Positions 17,642 through 27,026 are shown, numbered from the stretch's first letter. The stretch is 64,000 bases of DNA from Pseudomonas sp. NKUCC02_KPG (GCF_019345465.1 NZ_JAHKRC010000006.1:268711-332710), one strand, 5' to 3'. Numbers and translations: made by a program. The notes: generated by a model from the sequence alone, not told the origin.

Positions 17642-18979
17642 ATGAATAATAAATATGCGCAAGCAGAGCTTGGCCGCAAGCCTGACACGGTCGTTAGCTC
17701 CACCCCTTACAAGAAGTACCAGGTCATCACCGTGAGCCTGCTCCTGGTGATTGGCATCATCAACTACGTCGACCGCAGTGCGTTGTCGATTGCCAACACT
17801 TCGATCCAGCGGGACATGGGGATCACGCCTACACAGATGGGTATCCTGTTGTCGGCGTTTTCTCTGGCCTACGCGCTCGCCCAGTTGCCTTTGGGAGTGA
17901 TCATCGACCGCCTTGGTAGCAAGATTTCCCTGGGCGCGGCGCTCCTTGGGTGGTCGGTGGCCCAGACCGCATCTGGTCTGATCAACAGTTTTTCGTCTTT
18001 TATCGGACTGAGGATTTTGCTGGGTATTGGTGAGGCACCGATGTTTCCTTCGGCGGCCAAAGCACTGTCTGAGTGGTTCGAAGCCGAGAAGCGTGGCACA
18101 CCTACGGGCATCGTGCTGTCGTCGACGTGTATCGGTCCGTGCATCGCGCCGCCACTGTTGACGCTGCTGATGGTCACCTGGGGTTGGCGAGGCATGTTTA
18201 TCGTCACAGGTGTGTTCGGGATTGTGTTGGCCGCCTGCTGGTTCGCTTTCTACAAAAGCAAGGAACGCTACCTGGCTGAGCTGCCTGCCGAGGAGCGGGA
18301 GCGCCTGCTGGCCTTACAACCACAGTCAGCGCCTACGGTCAGGCCAACCATCAAGGAACAACTTCGCGCCTGGACCGAGCTTTTCCGTCACAAGACCACC
18401 TGGGGGGCAGTGCTGGGTTTCATGGGCGTGATTTACATGCTGTGGCTGCATCTGACCTGGCTGCCTGGCTACTTCGAACGTGAGCATGGCCTCACTCTTT
18501 ATCAGACAGCATGGGTCGTTTCTCTGGCTTACGTGTTCGGTGCTCTGGGCACCATTGTGGCGGGCCGTATCTGCGACCGCCTGGTGAAGAACGGCGCCAC
18601 GATTCTGGGTAGTCGCAAGATCGTCGTGGTGTGCGCGCTGCTCTCGGCAGCAGCCTTCACGGTGCCGCTTTCGTTTGGCAGCGGAATTGTCTTGAGTGTG
18701 ATCTTGCTTTGCTTCGCGCTCTTTAGCGTGAACATGGCCAGTTCTACTGCCTGGATGATCGTCAATACCGTGGTGGACAGCCGGCGTGTTGCCTCCTTTG
18801 GCTCCATCCAGAACTTCGGCGGGTACCTGGCTGGCTCGGTCGCTCCAATTGTCACAGGGTTCAGCATCCAGCAGACGGGCTCATTTGCTTCTGCATTTCT
18901 GATCAGTGCCGTCGTGGCATCTGTGGCAGCAATGGCCTACGCACTGCTGTTGAAGCAGCCCATTTCTACGGACAAATAA
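17642..18979 (+). CDS. MFS transporter, anion:cation symporter (ACS) family
   Basis: 445 residues, twelve predicted membrane helices. The first helix ends in the family motif INYVDRSALSIANTSIQRDM, typical of ACS importers for glucarate, galactonate and other organic acids. The inter-domain loop carries LAELPAEERERLLALQPQ. It lies between the Fe-ADH gene (44 bp before) and the aldehyde dehydrogenase (21 bp after) in one operon. It probably brings in the hydroxy- or sugar acid that these enzymes oxidise. The exact substrate cannot be read from sequence. Confidence 0.85.
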   Translation: MNNKYAQAELGRKPDTVVSSTPYKKYQVITVSLLLVIGIINYVDRSALSIANTSIQRDMGITPTQMGILLSAFSLAYALAQLPLGVIIDRLGSKISLGAALLGWSVAQTASGLINSFSSFIGLRILLGIGEAPMFPSAAKALSEWFEAEKRGTPTGIVLSSTCIGPCIAPPLLTLLMVTWGWRGMFIVTGVFGIVLAACWFAFYKSKERYLAELPAEERERLLALQPQSAPTVRPTIKEQLRAWTELFRHKTTWGAVLGFMGVIYMLWLHLTWLPGYFEREHGLTLYQTAWVVSLAYVFGALGTIVAGRICDRLVKNGATILGSRKIVVVCALLSAAAFTVPLSFGSGIVLSVILLCFALFSVNMASSTAWMIVNTVVDSRRVASFGSIQNFGGYLAGSVAPIVTGFSIQQTGSFASAFLISAVVASVAAMAYALLLKQPISTDK

Positions 18980-19000
18980 TCAGATTAGTGGAGTACATGT

Positions 19001-20590
19001 ATGCAACTCACTGGCGAACAATTAATTGGCTACCAGATGATTCGTGGCAAAGGGCGTGAGCTTCTGGCCATTAATCCTTGTGACCAACAGGCCATCCGCA
19101 CTCCGGTCTTCACTTGCGCAACCACGGCGCTTGTCGATCAGGCCTGCGAACTTGCAGAGCAAGCGTTCGATCCATTGCGCGCTACCGATCCCGAGACCCG
19201 CGCTCAGTTTCTTGAAGCGATCGCTGACGGGATCATTGAACTGGGTTCAATCCTCATTGAACGAGCGCACCTCGAGACAGGCCTGCCAGTTGCGCGTCTG
19301 GAGGGTGAGCGTGGCCGCACGGCAGGTCAACTGCGGCTGTTCGCCACGGTGCTCCGTCAAGGCCGGTGGCAAACCGCTACGTTCGATTCGCCGCTGCCTG
19401 AACGCAAGCCCTTGCCACGCCCTGACTTGCGCATGTGCAGAATCCCGCTGGGCCCGGTTGCTGTCTTTGGTGCCAGCAATTTTCCTCTGGCGTTCTCCGT
19501 GGCGGGTGGAGATACCGCTTCTGCACTGGCTGCCGGCTGCCCCGTGGTGGTGAAAGCCCACCGTGCTCACCTCGGCACCTCGGAATTGGTAGGTCGGGTG
19601 ATTCAGGAGGCATCGAGACGACTTGAACTGCCGGAAGGGACATTCTCCCTGTTGGTAGGTGACGGCAGTGATGTCGGCCAGCAACTGGTCTCGCACCCGG
19701 CGATCAAGGCGGTCGGTTTCACCGGCTCTCGAGCTGGCGGCCTGGCATTAATGCGCGCTGCTGCAGCAAGGCCTGAGCCGATCCCGGTCTACGCGGAAAT
19801 GAGCAGCATCAACCCGGTCTTCCTGCTGCCAGGCGCATTGGCCAAACGCGCTGATTCCATGGCTACTGCCTTCGTGGACGCCTTGGTCATGGGGGCAGGC
19901 CAGTTTTGCACAAACCCCGGTGTGGTCCTGGCCGTGGAAGGTCCCGACATGGACGCTTTCCTGGCCCGGGCCGGGGCGTACCTTTCTGAGAAAGCGGCTC
20001 AGACCATGCTCACTCCCGGCATTCACTCTGCCTATGAACAGGGGGTCAACAGGGTTTCGGGCGAAGCAGGTGTAGAAGCGGTTGCTTCGGGACAAGCTCA
20101 TTCAGGAATGACTCAGGCGCAAGGGCATCTTTACCAGACCACGTTTACGAAGATATCAGCCAATGCTGGCCTGTTGGAGGAGGTGTTCGGCCCGACCGCT
20201 ATTGTCATTCGCTGCCAAAACGTCGAAGAGATGCTGGCTTTTGCACAATCCATTGAGGGGCAACTGACAGCGACGCTTCATTTGGAAGACGAAGACCTGT
20301 CGATTGCTCAGGGACTGGTCAAGGCACTGGAGAAAAAAGCAGGGCGCATTCTCATCAATGGCTTCCCGACTGGCGTAGAGGTTTGCGATTCCATGGTGCA
20401 TGGCGGAACCTTCCCGGCCACCTCGGACAGCCGCACGACGTCGGTAGGATCGACGGCAATTGAGCGTTTCCTGCGCCCGGTGTGCTATCAGAACTTCCCG
20501 GACGTCTTGCTCCCTGAAGCGCTCAAGCAACAAAACCCGCTGAATGTCTGGCGCCAGGTGGACGGAAAACCTGCTGCTCCCCGTAGCTAG
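19001..20590 (+). CDS. Alpha-ketoglutarate semialdehyde (2,5-dioxovalerate) dehydrogenase
   Basis: 529 residues of the NADP-type long aldehyde dehydrogenase subfamily typified by KGSADH. Recognisable blocks are RIPLGPVAVFGASNFPLAFS, GCPVVVKAHRAHLGTSELV, VGFTGSRAGG, the general-base Glu in YAEMSSINPVF, the nucleophile Cys in GAGQFCTNPGV and the family end SVGSTAIERFLRPVCYQNFP. It oxidises 2,5-dioxopentanoate to 2-oxoglutarate, the common last step of glucarate, galactarate, arabinonate and hydroxyproline degradation. It therefore can serve several of the sugar-acid modules in this window. GGAG lies 7 bases before the ATG. Confidence 0.88.
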   Translation: MQLTGEQLIGYQMIRGKGRELLAINPCDQQAIRTPVFTCATTALVDQACELAEQAFDPLRATDPETRAQFLEAIADGIIELGSILIERAHLETGLPVARLEGERGRTAGQLRLFATVLRQGRWQTATFDSPLPERKPLPRPDLRMCRIPLGPVAVFGASNFPLAFSVAGGDTASALAAGCPVVVKAHRAHLGTSELVGRVIQEASRRLELPEGTFSLLVGDGSDVGQQLVSHPAIKAVGFTGSRAGGLALMRAAAARPEPIPVYAEMSSINPVFLLPGALAKRADSMATAFVDALVMGAGQFCTNPGVVLAVEGPDMDAFLARAGAYLSEKAAQTMLTPGIHSAYEQGVNRVSGEAGVEAVASGQAHSGMTQAQGHLYQTTFTKISANAGLLEEVFGPTAIVIRCQNVEEMLAFAQSIEGQLTATLHLEDEDLSIAQGLVKALEKKAGRILINGFPTGVEVCDSMVHGGTFPATSDSRTTSVGSTAIERFLRPVCYQNFPDVLLPEALKQQNPLNVWRQVDGKPAAPRS

Positions 20591-20601
20591 CAGGTAGCTG
20601 C

Positions 20602-20633
20602 ACCGGAGCCAGGGCGACAGCCTTGACTCCGGT
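20602..20633. terminator. Long hairpin after the dehydrogenase operon
   Basis: Arms ACCGGAG (20602-20608) and CTCCGGT (20627-20633) are perfectly complementary, and an inner CAGGGC / GCCTTG stem with one mismatch extends the structure. It starts 11 bases after the aldehyde dehydrogenase stop. There is no T-run, so termination is likely but not certain. Confidence 0.5.
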
Positions 20634-20737
20634 AAACAGAGCGTCCAGAAGCAGCAACAACCCGATACAAAACCTGATCTCTCAGCACCTCTACGACTGC
20701 CCGCTGAACACAGCGGGCAACCCACCACGCAAAGTAC

Positions 20738-22012
20738 TCAGAACCGAGGTTTTAGCGCTTGCCAGTCAGGCTTGTACCGCTGCATTTGTTTCACATCATC
20801 GCGCTGTCGAATGCCGCAAGTGAGGTACAGATCATTCAACTTTGCCAATTGCTCATAATCCAGCTCAAGCCCCAGTCCCGGCGCGCGAGTGATTCTCACG
20901 CAACCATCAACGATGGGTATCTTTCCGCCTTTGACCACCTCTTCATCAGGCTCTTGCCACGGATAGTGAGTGTCGCAGGCATAGTCCAGGTTGGGCACTG
21001 ACGCGGCAACATGGGCCATGGCCATCAGGCTGATACCCAGGTGTGAGTTGGAATGCATGGATACGCCAACACCAAATGTCTGGCACATCTTGGCCAGGTG
21101 CTGAGTATCCCGCAGGCCGCCCCAGTAATGATGATCGGCCAAAACAATTTGCACGCTGTCGAGGGCAACGCTGCGCCGGAACTCGTCAAAGTCGGTGACG
21201 ACCATGTTCGTTGCCAACGGCAAACCAGTGAGTCTGTGCAGCTCGGACATACCCTCCAGACCAGGGGTTGGATCTTCGTAATATTGCAGGTCGTCACCCA
21301 ACAACTGCGCCATCCGGATTGAGGTTTCCAGAGACCAGTTACCATTGGGGTCAATGCGTAACGGGTAGCCCGGGAAGGCTTTCTTCAGGGCTTTGATGCA
21401 TGACACTTCGTGCTCAGGGGGTAGAGTCCCGGCCTTGAGCTTGATGCTCTTGAAGCCGTAAGCCTCAATCATTCTTCGTGCCTGGGCGACGATCTGTTCC
21501 TCGTTCAGCGCCTCGCCCCAAGCGTCAGGTTGGTAAGGCGAATCCACATGCTGCGCGTACTTGAAAAACAGGTAGGCGCTGAACGGGATTTCATCGCGCA
21601 CTGCGCCACCCAGCAAATCCACCAGGGGTACATTCAAGGAGCGCGCTTGCAGGTCCAGAAACGCGACTTCGAACGCCGAGTAAGCATTGCTGACGGCCTT
21701 GCTCGCGTGAGAGCCGGGCGCCAGCTCCGCGCCAGCAATACTCTGCGGTGCGTGGGCTGCCACGGTAGCCCGGACGATTGCCCGCAACTGATTCAGGTTG
21801 AACGGGTCAAGGCCTATCAATTGCGCCTGCAACTGCTGCTGGATCGCCAGCGCAGGGGCGTCGCCATAGCTTTCACCGAGGCCGATATAGCCATTGTCGC
21901 TCTCTATTTCGATGATGGAGCGCAGGGCATAGGGTTCGTGAATACCGCTGGCATTGAGCAACGGTGGATCACGGAAGGCGATGGGGGTGACGGTCACTCG
22001 TGTGATTTTCAA
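20738..22012 (-). CDS. gudD: Glucarate dehydratase family enzyme (enolase superfamily)
   Basis: 424 residues, matching the GlucD subgroup: N-terminal capping domain MKITRVTVTPIAFRDPPLLN, then a barrel with the base pair KLKAG, metal ligands in LRIDPNGNW and YYEDP, TNMVVTDFDEF, the Asp of ADHHYWGG and the His of MHSNSHLGIS. It dehydrates D-glucarate and/or L-idarate to 5-keto-4-deoxyglucarate. The start codon is TTG at 22012 with GGGAG seven bases ahead, and it overlaps the upstream MFS stop (TTGA). The symbol is by family; close relatives can prefer other aldarates. No KdgD-type gene follows it here. Confidence 0.85.
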   Translation of the reverse strand: MKITRVTVTPIAFRDPPLLNASGIHEPYALRSIIEIESDNGYIGLGESYGDAPALAIQQQLQAQLIGLDPFNLNQLRAIVRATVAAHAPQSIAGAELAPGSHASKAVSNAYSAFEVAFLDLQARSLNVPLVDLLGGAVRDEIPFSAYLFFKYAQHVDSPYQPDAWGEALNEEQIVAQARRMIEAYGFKSIKLKAGTLPPEHEVSCIKALKKAFPGYPLRIDPNGNWSLETSIRMAQLLGDDLQYYEDPTPGLEGMSELHRLTGLPLATNMVVTDFDEFRRSVALDSVQIVLADHHYWGGLRDTQHLAKMCQTFGVGVSMHSNSHLGISLMAMAHVAASVPNLDYACDTHYPWQEPDEEVVKGGKIPIVDGCVRITRAPGLGLELDYEQLAKLNDLYLTCGIRQRDDVKQMQRYKPDWQALKPRF

Positions 22013-23364
22013 GAAGCGGCTCCCGCAGGGTCGATTTTCAAGGTGTTGTGAGTAGCAGTGGATTGAGCTTGGCCAGCCGGCGTCGTGCGAACAAAAAATA
22101 TCACCACCGCCGCCAGGAGCGATGTGGCTGCAAGCCCGTACAGACCACCTTCGATAGAGCCCGTGGTTTGCTCCAGAAAGCCGAACGCGGTAGGAGCAAC
22201 GAACCCGCCAAGATTACCGATGGAGTTGATCAACGCGATGACAGCCGCCGCAATACGTGCGTCCAGATAGCCCTGAGGAATCGGCCAGAACAGCGCTGAA
22301 GCTGCCTTGAAACCAATCGCGGCGAAACAGATGGAGATAAAGGCGAACACAGGGCCGCCAGTAGTCGACATGAACATACCGAGCGAGGCAATCACCAGCG
22401 TCAGCGCGACCCAAGCCTGCTGGTGTTTCCATTTGCTGGCCATTCCGGCAAAGCCATACATGGCAACAATGGAAATCAACCACGGAATCGAGTTGAACAG
22501 CCCAACCTGGAAATCATCAAAACTGCCCATCTTTTTGATCATGCTGGGCAGCCAGAATGTCGCGCCATAAATGGTCAGGGCAATGGAGAAGTAGATAAAG
22601 CAAAACAAGGCGATCTGCTTGTCGGCCAGCAGCCTTAACATCGAAGGCTTGACCGTCAGCACCGCCTCACGGGCTTGTTGCTCCAGAGCAATCGCGTTGA
22701 TCAATGCGCCCTTCTCTTCTTCGCTCAACCATTTCGCATCACGAGGATGGGATTGCAGCCAGAACCAGACGAACGCGCAGAGAACAATCGAGGCAAAACC
22801 TTCTATCAGGAACATCCATTGCCAGCCGTGCAGGCTAAAACCACTTACGTGTAACAGGGCACCGGACACCGGGCCGGAGATCACCGAGGCAATCGCCGAG
22901 CCGCTGAGGAAGATCGCCATCGCCTTACCCCGCTCAGTCGACGGCAACCACTGAGTGAAGTAGTAGATGATCCCCGGGAAGAAGCCCGCCTCTGCCGCGC
23001 CCAGAATAAAGCGCAGCACATAGAAACTGGTTTCACCGCGCACAAAAGCCATCGCCATTGCCGCCGCGCCCCACGTGAACATGATGCGGGTCAACCAGGC
23101 TCTTGCACCGTAGCGCTGCAGCAGCATATTGGACGGCACTTCGAAGATCGCGTAACCAATGAAGAACAACCCGGCTCCCAGACCATAAGCGGCGGCGCCA
23201 ATGCCCAGATCGGTTTCCAAATGACTGCGAACAAAGCCAATATTGACCCGATCGATGTAGTTGACGATGAACATCACCACAAACAAGGGCAGAACATGAC
23301 GCTTTACCTTGGACGCGGCCCGGGCAAGTACCGTGGCGTCAGGCATCGGGTGAAGGGTATTCAA
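22009..23364 (-). CDS. MFS transporter, ACS family (aldarate importer)
   Basis: About 451 residues with twelve membrane helices and the motif VNYIDRVNIGFVRSHLETDL at the end of helix 1, followed by the AEAGFFPGIIYYFTQWLP block of phthalate/tartrate-type symporters. I place the start at the TTG at 23364 because GGGAG lies 8 bases upstream; the ATG at 23346 or a TTG at 23379 are alternatives. It is the first gene of a two-gene operon with glucarate dehydratase, translationally coupled by a 4-base overlap, and divergent from a LysR gene. Confidence 0.83.
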   Translation of the reverse strand: MNTLHPMPDATVLARAASKVKRHVLPLFVVMFIVNYIDRVNIGFVRSHLETDLGIGAAAYGLGAGLFFIGYAIFEVPSNMLLQRYGARAWLTRIMFTWGAAAMAMAFVRGETSFYVLRFILGAAEAGFFPGIIYYFTQWLPSTERGKAMAIFLSGSAIASVISGPVSGALLHVSGFSLHGWQWMFLIEGFASIVLCAFVWFWLQSHPRDAKWLSEEEKGALINAIALEQQAREAVLTVKPSMLRLLADKQIALFCFIYFSIALTIYGATFWLPSMIKKMGSFDDFQVGLFNSIPWLISIVAMYGFAGMASKWKHQQAWVALTLVIASLGMFMSTTGGPVFAFISICFAAIGFKAASALFWPIPQGYLDARIAAAVIALINSIGNLGGFVAPTAFGFLEQTTGSIEGGLYGLAATSLLAAVVIFFVRTTPAGQAQSTATHNTLKIDPAGAAS

Positions 23365-23429
23365 AGGGGCAACTCCCAATCATTGTTTTTTTAGGGACAG
23401 CCCGATGATGGACGCGCACATTGTTCCCG

Positions 23430-23468
23430 TCTAATCTAACTTGGCATTCGATTGATACCAGGATTAGA
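23430..23468. promoter_or_regulatory. Inverted repeat in LysR/MFS divergent promoter
   Basis: Perfect 7-bp arms TCTAATC (23430-23436) and GATTAGA (23462-23468) enclose TTGGCATTCGATTGATACCA, itself a partial TGG...CCA dyad suited to a LysR T-N11-A box. It ends 4 bases before the LysR start, so autoregulation together with control of the MFS-gudD operon is likely. Confidence 0.5.
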
Positions 23469-23471
23469 TCA

Positions 23472-24374
23472 ATGTTCGAACTGACCCAGCTGCGCTGCTT
23501 CACCACGGTGGCCACAGAACTCAACTTTCGGCGCGCTGCTGAACGGTTGAACATGACCCAGCCGCCCCTCAGTCGGCAGATTCAATTGCTGGAGCACCAC
23601 CTGGGCGTGGAACTGTTTACCCGCACCACCCGCAGCGTGGCCCTGACCGCAGCGGGCCGGGCTTTTTTCATCGAAGCACAAAACCTGCTGGAGCGTGCCC
23701 AGCAAGCGGCGACCAACGCCCGACGCTTCGCAGAGGGTGATATCGGTTCGGTCAACATCAGTTTTGTAGGCAGCGCGGTGTATGAGTTTTTGCCAAAGGT
23801 CATTGCCGAAGCCAGGCTCAAGCAACCCCAGGTCAAAATTGACCTCTCAGAGATGAACACCTACCAACAGCATGAAGCGTTGCGCGCACGCCGAGTCGAT
23901 CTGGGCATCGCCCGGGCACCGCTGCTGGAGCCCGGTTACGCCACCGAGTGCCTTGTTCGCGAACCCTTTGTGCTGGCGCTGCCCCGGCATCACCCGTTAG
24001 CCCAGGCCAGCGATATCTCAGTCAAAGACTTGGATGCCCAGCCCTTCCTGATGTATTCCCACGCAGCGTATCCACCGTTCAACGAACTGCTGACCGGCAT
24101 GCTGCGATCAGCTCGCGTGGCACCGGAGTACGTGCAATGGCTCGGTTCATCGCTCACCATTCTGGCGCTGGTCAATGCCGGGATGGGCTTGGCCCTGGTG
24201 CCGCGCTGTGCAAGCAGTGTGGTGTTCAAGAACGTGATTTTTCGCGATATCGATCTGGGCGAAGGGGTGCAAAGTGAATTGCACCTGATTTGGCGAGAAA
24301 ATAACGACAACCCCGCGTTTGCCATGTTGCTCGAAGCCATACGCCGGGCAGTGCGCGAAGGTTGGGGTGAGTAG
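23472..24374 (+). CDS. LysR-family transcriptional regulator
   Basis: 300 residues starting MFELTQLRCFTTVATELNF; 17 in-frame codons upstream run through the operator and are discarded. The DNA-binding domain covers residues 1-65 (RRAAERLNMTQPPLSRQIQL), and the effector domain follows from about residue 90 (INISFVG-like opening VNISFVGSAVYEFLPK). The subgroup resembles CatR/BenM-type regulators. It is divergent from the MFS-glucarate dehydratase operon and is the obvious candidate to activate it in response to an aldarate or its dehydration product. Confidence 0.87.
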   Translation: MFELTQLRCFTTVATELNFRRAAERLNMTQPPLSRQIQLLEHHLGVELFTRTTRSVALTAAGRAFFIEAQNLLERAQQAATNARRFAEGDIGSVNISFVGSAVYEFLPKVIAEARLKQPQVKIDLSEMNTYQQHEALRARRVDLGIARAPLLEPGYATECLVREPFVLALPRHHPLAQASDISVKDLDAQPFLMYSHAAYPPFNELLTGMLRSARVAPEYVQWLGSSLTILALVNAGMGLALVPRCASSVVFKNVIFRDIDLGEGVQSELHLIWRENNDNPAFAMLLEAIRRAVREGWGE

Positions 24375-24396
24375 CGCCTTTGGGCGCGAGGTAAAT

Positions 24397-24428
24397 CGCC
24401 AGTGCTGCGGTTGATCGCAGCACTGGCG
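24397..24428. terminator. 13-bp perfect stem between convergent genes
   Basis: CGCCAGTGCTGCG (24397-24409) and CGCAGCACTGGCG (24416-24428) form a perfect stem with a 6-base loop, midway between the LysR stop (24374) and the galactarate dehydratase stop (24468). It lacks a long T-run but is placed as a shared terminator. Confidence 0.6.
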
Positions 24429-24467
24429 CTTACGTTAAGTGGCAAACGCCACCCGGGTTTGCGTCAA

Positions 24468-25628
24468 TCAGGGCCGTGCGCCGACCTCGCAGGTTTGAGC
24501 GGTCCACGGTTTCACCTGCTCGCTCAGCGTCAGCCCCAGGCCCGGGCGGGTCGGTACCATCATCCGGCCGTCGCGGGTTTCCAGGCGTTCGTTGAACAGC
24601 GGCTCCAGCCATTCAAAATGTTCCACCCAAGGCTCGGTCGGATAGGCCGCCGCCAGGTGTACATGCAACTCCATGGCGAAGTGCGGTGCCAACATGAGTC
24701 CCGCCTGCTCGGCCATTGAAGCAACCTTCAGGTACGGCGTAATACCGCCTACCCGTGGTGCATCGGGCATCAAGAAGTCCGCACCGCGCAGTTTGATGAA
24801 TTCGGCATGCTCGGCAACGCTGGTGAGCATTTCACCGGTGGCGATCGGCGTATCGAATTGTTGTGCCAACGCGGCATGACCTTCGGCGTCATAGCAGTCC
24901 AGCGGTTCTTCGATCCAGATCAGGTTGTACTCTTCAAACTGACGGCACATGCGCTGGGCCGTCGGCCGATCCCATTGCTGGTTGGCATCAACCATCAGGG
25001 GGAAATGCTCACCCAGGTGCTTGCGGACCGTACTGACGCGCTTGATGTCGAGCGCACAGTCCGGCTGCCCGACTTTTAGCTTGATCCCGCCGATGCCTTT
25101 CTCACGGGACAGGTCGGTGTTCTTCATCAATTGTTCAAGCGGAGTATGAAGAAAACCACCCGAGGTGTTGTAGCAACGCACCGAATCACGTTGGGCGCCA
25201 AGCAATCGGGCCAGTGACAGATTGGCGCGCTTGGCTTTCAAATCCCAGAGCGCCACGTCGAAGGCACCAATGGCCTGGGTCGACATGCCGCTGCGCCCGA
25301 CCGACGCGCCCGCCCAGCACAGCTTGGTCCACAGTTTGGAAATGTCACTCGGGTTCTCGCCAATCAGGGCCGGTGCGATTTCCTTGGCGTGGGCAAACTG
25401 GCCTGGCCCCCCTGCCCGTTTGGAGTAACTGAAGCCAAGGCCGCTGTGACCATCGACCGTTTCGATTTCAGCAAACAGGATGGCGATCTCTGTCATCGGC
25501 TTTTGCCGACCGGTCAGCACCTTGGCATCACTGATGGGGTTGGCAAGCGGCAGAATGACCGAAGATACCCGAACCCAGGCAATGCGATCATCGTCGGAGG
25601 ATTTGACTGGATGTGGTTGTGCGAGCAT
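24468..25628 (-). CDS. Galactarate/L-talarate dehydratase (mandelate racemase group)
   Basis: 386 residues of the enolase superfamily. The barrel has the Lys pair in GGIKLKVGQ, metal ligands in LMVDANQQW, IWIEEPLD and IATGEMLTS, and the catalytic His in LAPHFAMELHVHL. PDAPRVGGITPYLK and PWVEHFEWLEPLFNE strongly recall the Salmonella L-talarate/galactarate dehydratase. It should convert meso-galactarate (and perhaps talarate) to 5-keto-4-deoxyglucarate. AAGGAGAGCGCC precedes the ATG. It lies 27 bp after a GudP-like transporter in one operon, under the LacI regulator at 27224. It is not orthologous to the gudD-like enzyme in this window. Confidence 0.85.
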   Translation of the reverse strand: MLAQPHPVKSSDDDRIAWVRVSSVILPLANPISDAKVLTGRQKPMTEIAILFAEIETVDGHSGLGFSYSKRAGGPGQFAHAKEIAPALIGENPSDISKLWTKLCWAGASVGRSGMSTQAIGAFDVALWDLKAKRANLSLARLLGAQRDSVRCYNTSGGFLHTPLEQLMKNTDLSREKGIGGIKLKVGQPDCALDIKRVSTVRKHLGEHFPLMVDANQQWDRPTAQRMCRQFEEYNLIWIEEPLDCYDAEGHAALAQQFDTPIATGEMLTSVAEHAEFIKLRGADFLMPDAPRVGGITPYLKVASMAEQAGLMLAPHFAMELHVHLAAAYPTEPWVEHFEWLEPLFNERLETRDGRMMVPTRPGLGLTLSEQVKPWTAQTCEVGARP

Positions 25629-25655
25629 GGCGCTCTCCTTGAGGGTGAAAAGAGA

Positions 25656-27026
25656 TCAGGTACGAAGGTGTGAGGAAGACGTTACTGGCGTGTCATCAAC
25701 AGCAGTGGCTGGCGATTCCTGACAGTCATCCAGTTGCAGGCGCTTGAGGGGCCCGACGATAAACAGATAGGAAAACGCGCCCAGCAACCCCATGGCCGCG
25801 ACATACATCAGCGCCACATCGAAAGAGCCCAGCTGGTTGATCATTACCCCGATGGCAATGGGCGTGACGATGCTGGCCAGGTTGCCGCAGAAGTTGAACA
25901 TCGCGCCGCTGACCCCCATCGCCTTCGCCGGAGAGACGTCTCCAACGATGCACCAGCCCAGGTTGCCCACGCCCTTGGCAAAGAAGGCAACCGACATCAC
26001 GAGGATGACCAATGTGATCGATTGGGTGTAGTTGGCGACCATGATGCTGCTGGAGAGCAACAGGCCACAGATGATCGGCGTCTTTCGTGCGGCGGTGAGG
26101 CTGAAGCCTTTGCGCAACATCCAGTCCGACCACACACCGCCAATCATGCCGCCCAGGCAGCCGGCGATCGGTGGAATGGCCGCGACCAGGCCGACCTTGA
26201 GCATGGTCATGCCTTTGGCTTCGATCAGGTAAGTGGGGAACCAGGTCAGGAAGAACCAGGTAATCGATGTCAGGCAAAACTGCCCCAGGTAGATCCCCGC
26301 CATCATTCGGTTGCCACCGATGGCCTTCATGCGCTTCCAGCTGAACGGTGTTTTCACGTCACCGATGGTTGGCAAGCCACCCCCGGCTTCGATGTAGTCG
26401 ATTTCAGCCTGGTTGGCGCGCTTGTCTTTACGCGGCTCCTGAACCATGCGGAACCACAGGAAGCCAATCAGGATACCGGCGCCCCCCGTCACCCAGAACA
26501 CGTGCTGCCAACCCCAGGTGCTGACCAGCCAGACCATCAATGGCGTGAACACGGCCAGGGCAAAATACTGCGCAGACTGGAACACCGCCGTCGCCAGGCC
26601 CCGCTCATTGCGCGGGAACCACATCACGGTCAGACGGTTGTTTGCCGGAAACGCCGGCGCTTCCGCCACGCCCATCATGAAGCGCAATACAAACAGCGCG
26701 AGAAACGCCGAACTGAACAGGTCAACGTAGCCTTGCAGGAAGGTGAACAGCGACCAGATGATCAGGCTCAGCCCCAGGACAAGGCGTGAGCCGAACCGGT
26801 CGAGGATGATGCCGCCAGGCAGTTGCATCGAGGTATACGCCCAGCCGAAGGCCGAAAAGGCGATACCCATGGTCATGGCATCAAAACCGAGGTCTGCGCG
26901 CATGCTTGGGGCCGCGATAGACAGCGTGGCCCGGTCAACATAGTTGAATACGGTGACGATGAAGATCATCACCAGGATGAGATAGCGGACATTTGTCTTC
27001 GCTACCGATTGCGTAGGGTTGATCAC
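25656..27026 (-). CDS. GudP/GarP-like MFS aldarate transporter
   Basis: 456 residues, twelve membrane helices, with the ACS signature FNYVDRATLSIAAPSMRADL and the helix 4 segment GVAEAPAFPANNRLTVMWFP that is very typical of glucarate/galactarate permeases (GudP/GarP). The C-terminal tail is polar and extended by about 25 residues. It is first in the operon with the galactarate/talarate dehydratase. Two matching palindromic operators and a terminator lie in the 200 bases upstream, pointing to tight control by the adjacent LacI-type protein. Confidence 0.86.
   Translation of the reverse strand: MINPTQSVAKTNVRYLILVMIFIVTVFNYVDRATLSIAAPSMRADLGFDAMTMGIAFSAFGWAYTSMQLPGGIILDRFGSRLVLGLSLIIWSLFTFLQGYVDLFSSAFLALFVLRFMMGVAEAPAFPANNRLTVMWFPRNERGLATAVFQSAQYFALAVFTPLMVWLVSTWGWQHVFWVTGGAGILIGFLWFRMVQEPRKDKRANQAEIDYIEAGGGLPTIGDVKTPFSWKRMKAIGGNRMMAGIYLGQFCLTSITWFFLTWFPTYLIEAKGMTMLKVGLVAAIPPIAGCLGGMIGGVWSDWMLRKGFSLTAARKTPIICGLLLSSSIMVANYTQSITLVILVMSVAFFAKGVGNLGWCIVGDVSPAKAMGVSGAMFNFCGNLASIVTPIAIGVMINQLGSFDVALMYVAAMGLLGAFSYLFIVGPLKRLQLDDCQESPATAVDDTPVTSSSHLRT

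Noticed and set aside
20699..20718. GCCCGCT / AGCGGGC hairpin after the glucarate dehydratase stop
   Set aside because: It could end that transcript but has no T-run and short arms; not enough to list as a terminator.
25734..26789. 351-codon plus-strand frame opposite the GudP-like gene
   Set aside because: Composition (Gln, His, Arg, Asp) is that of antisense to membrane-protein DNA.
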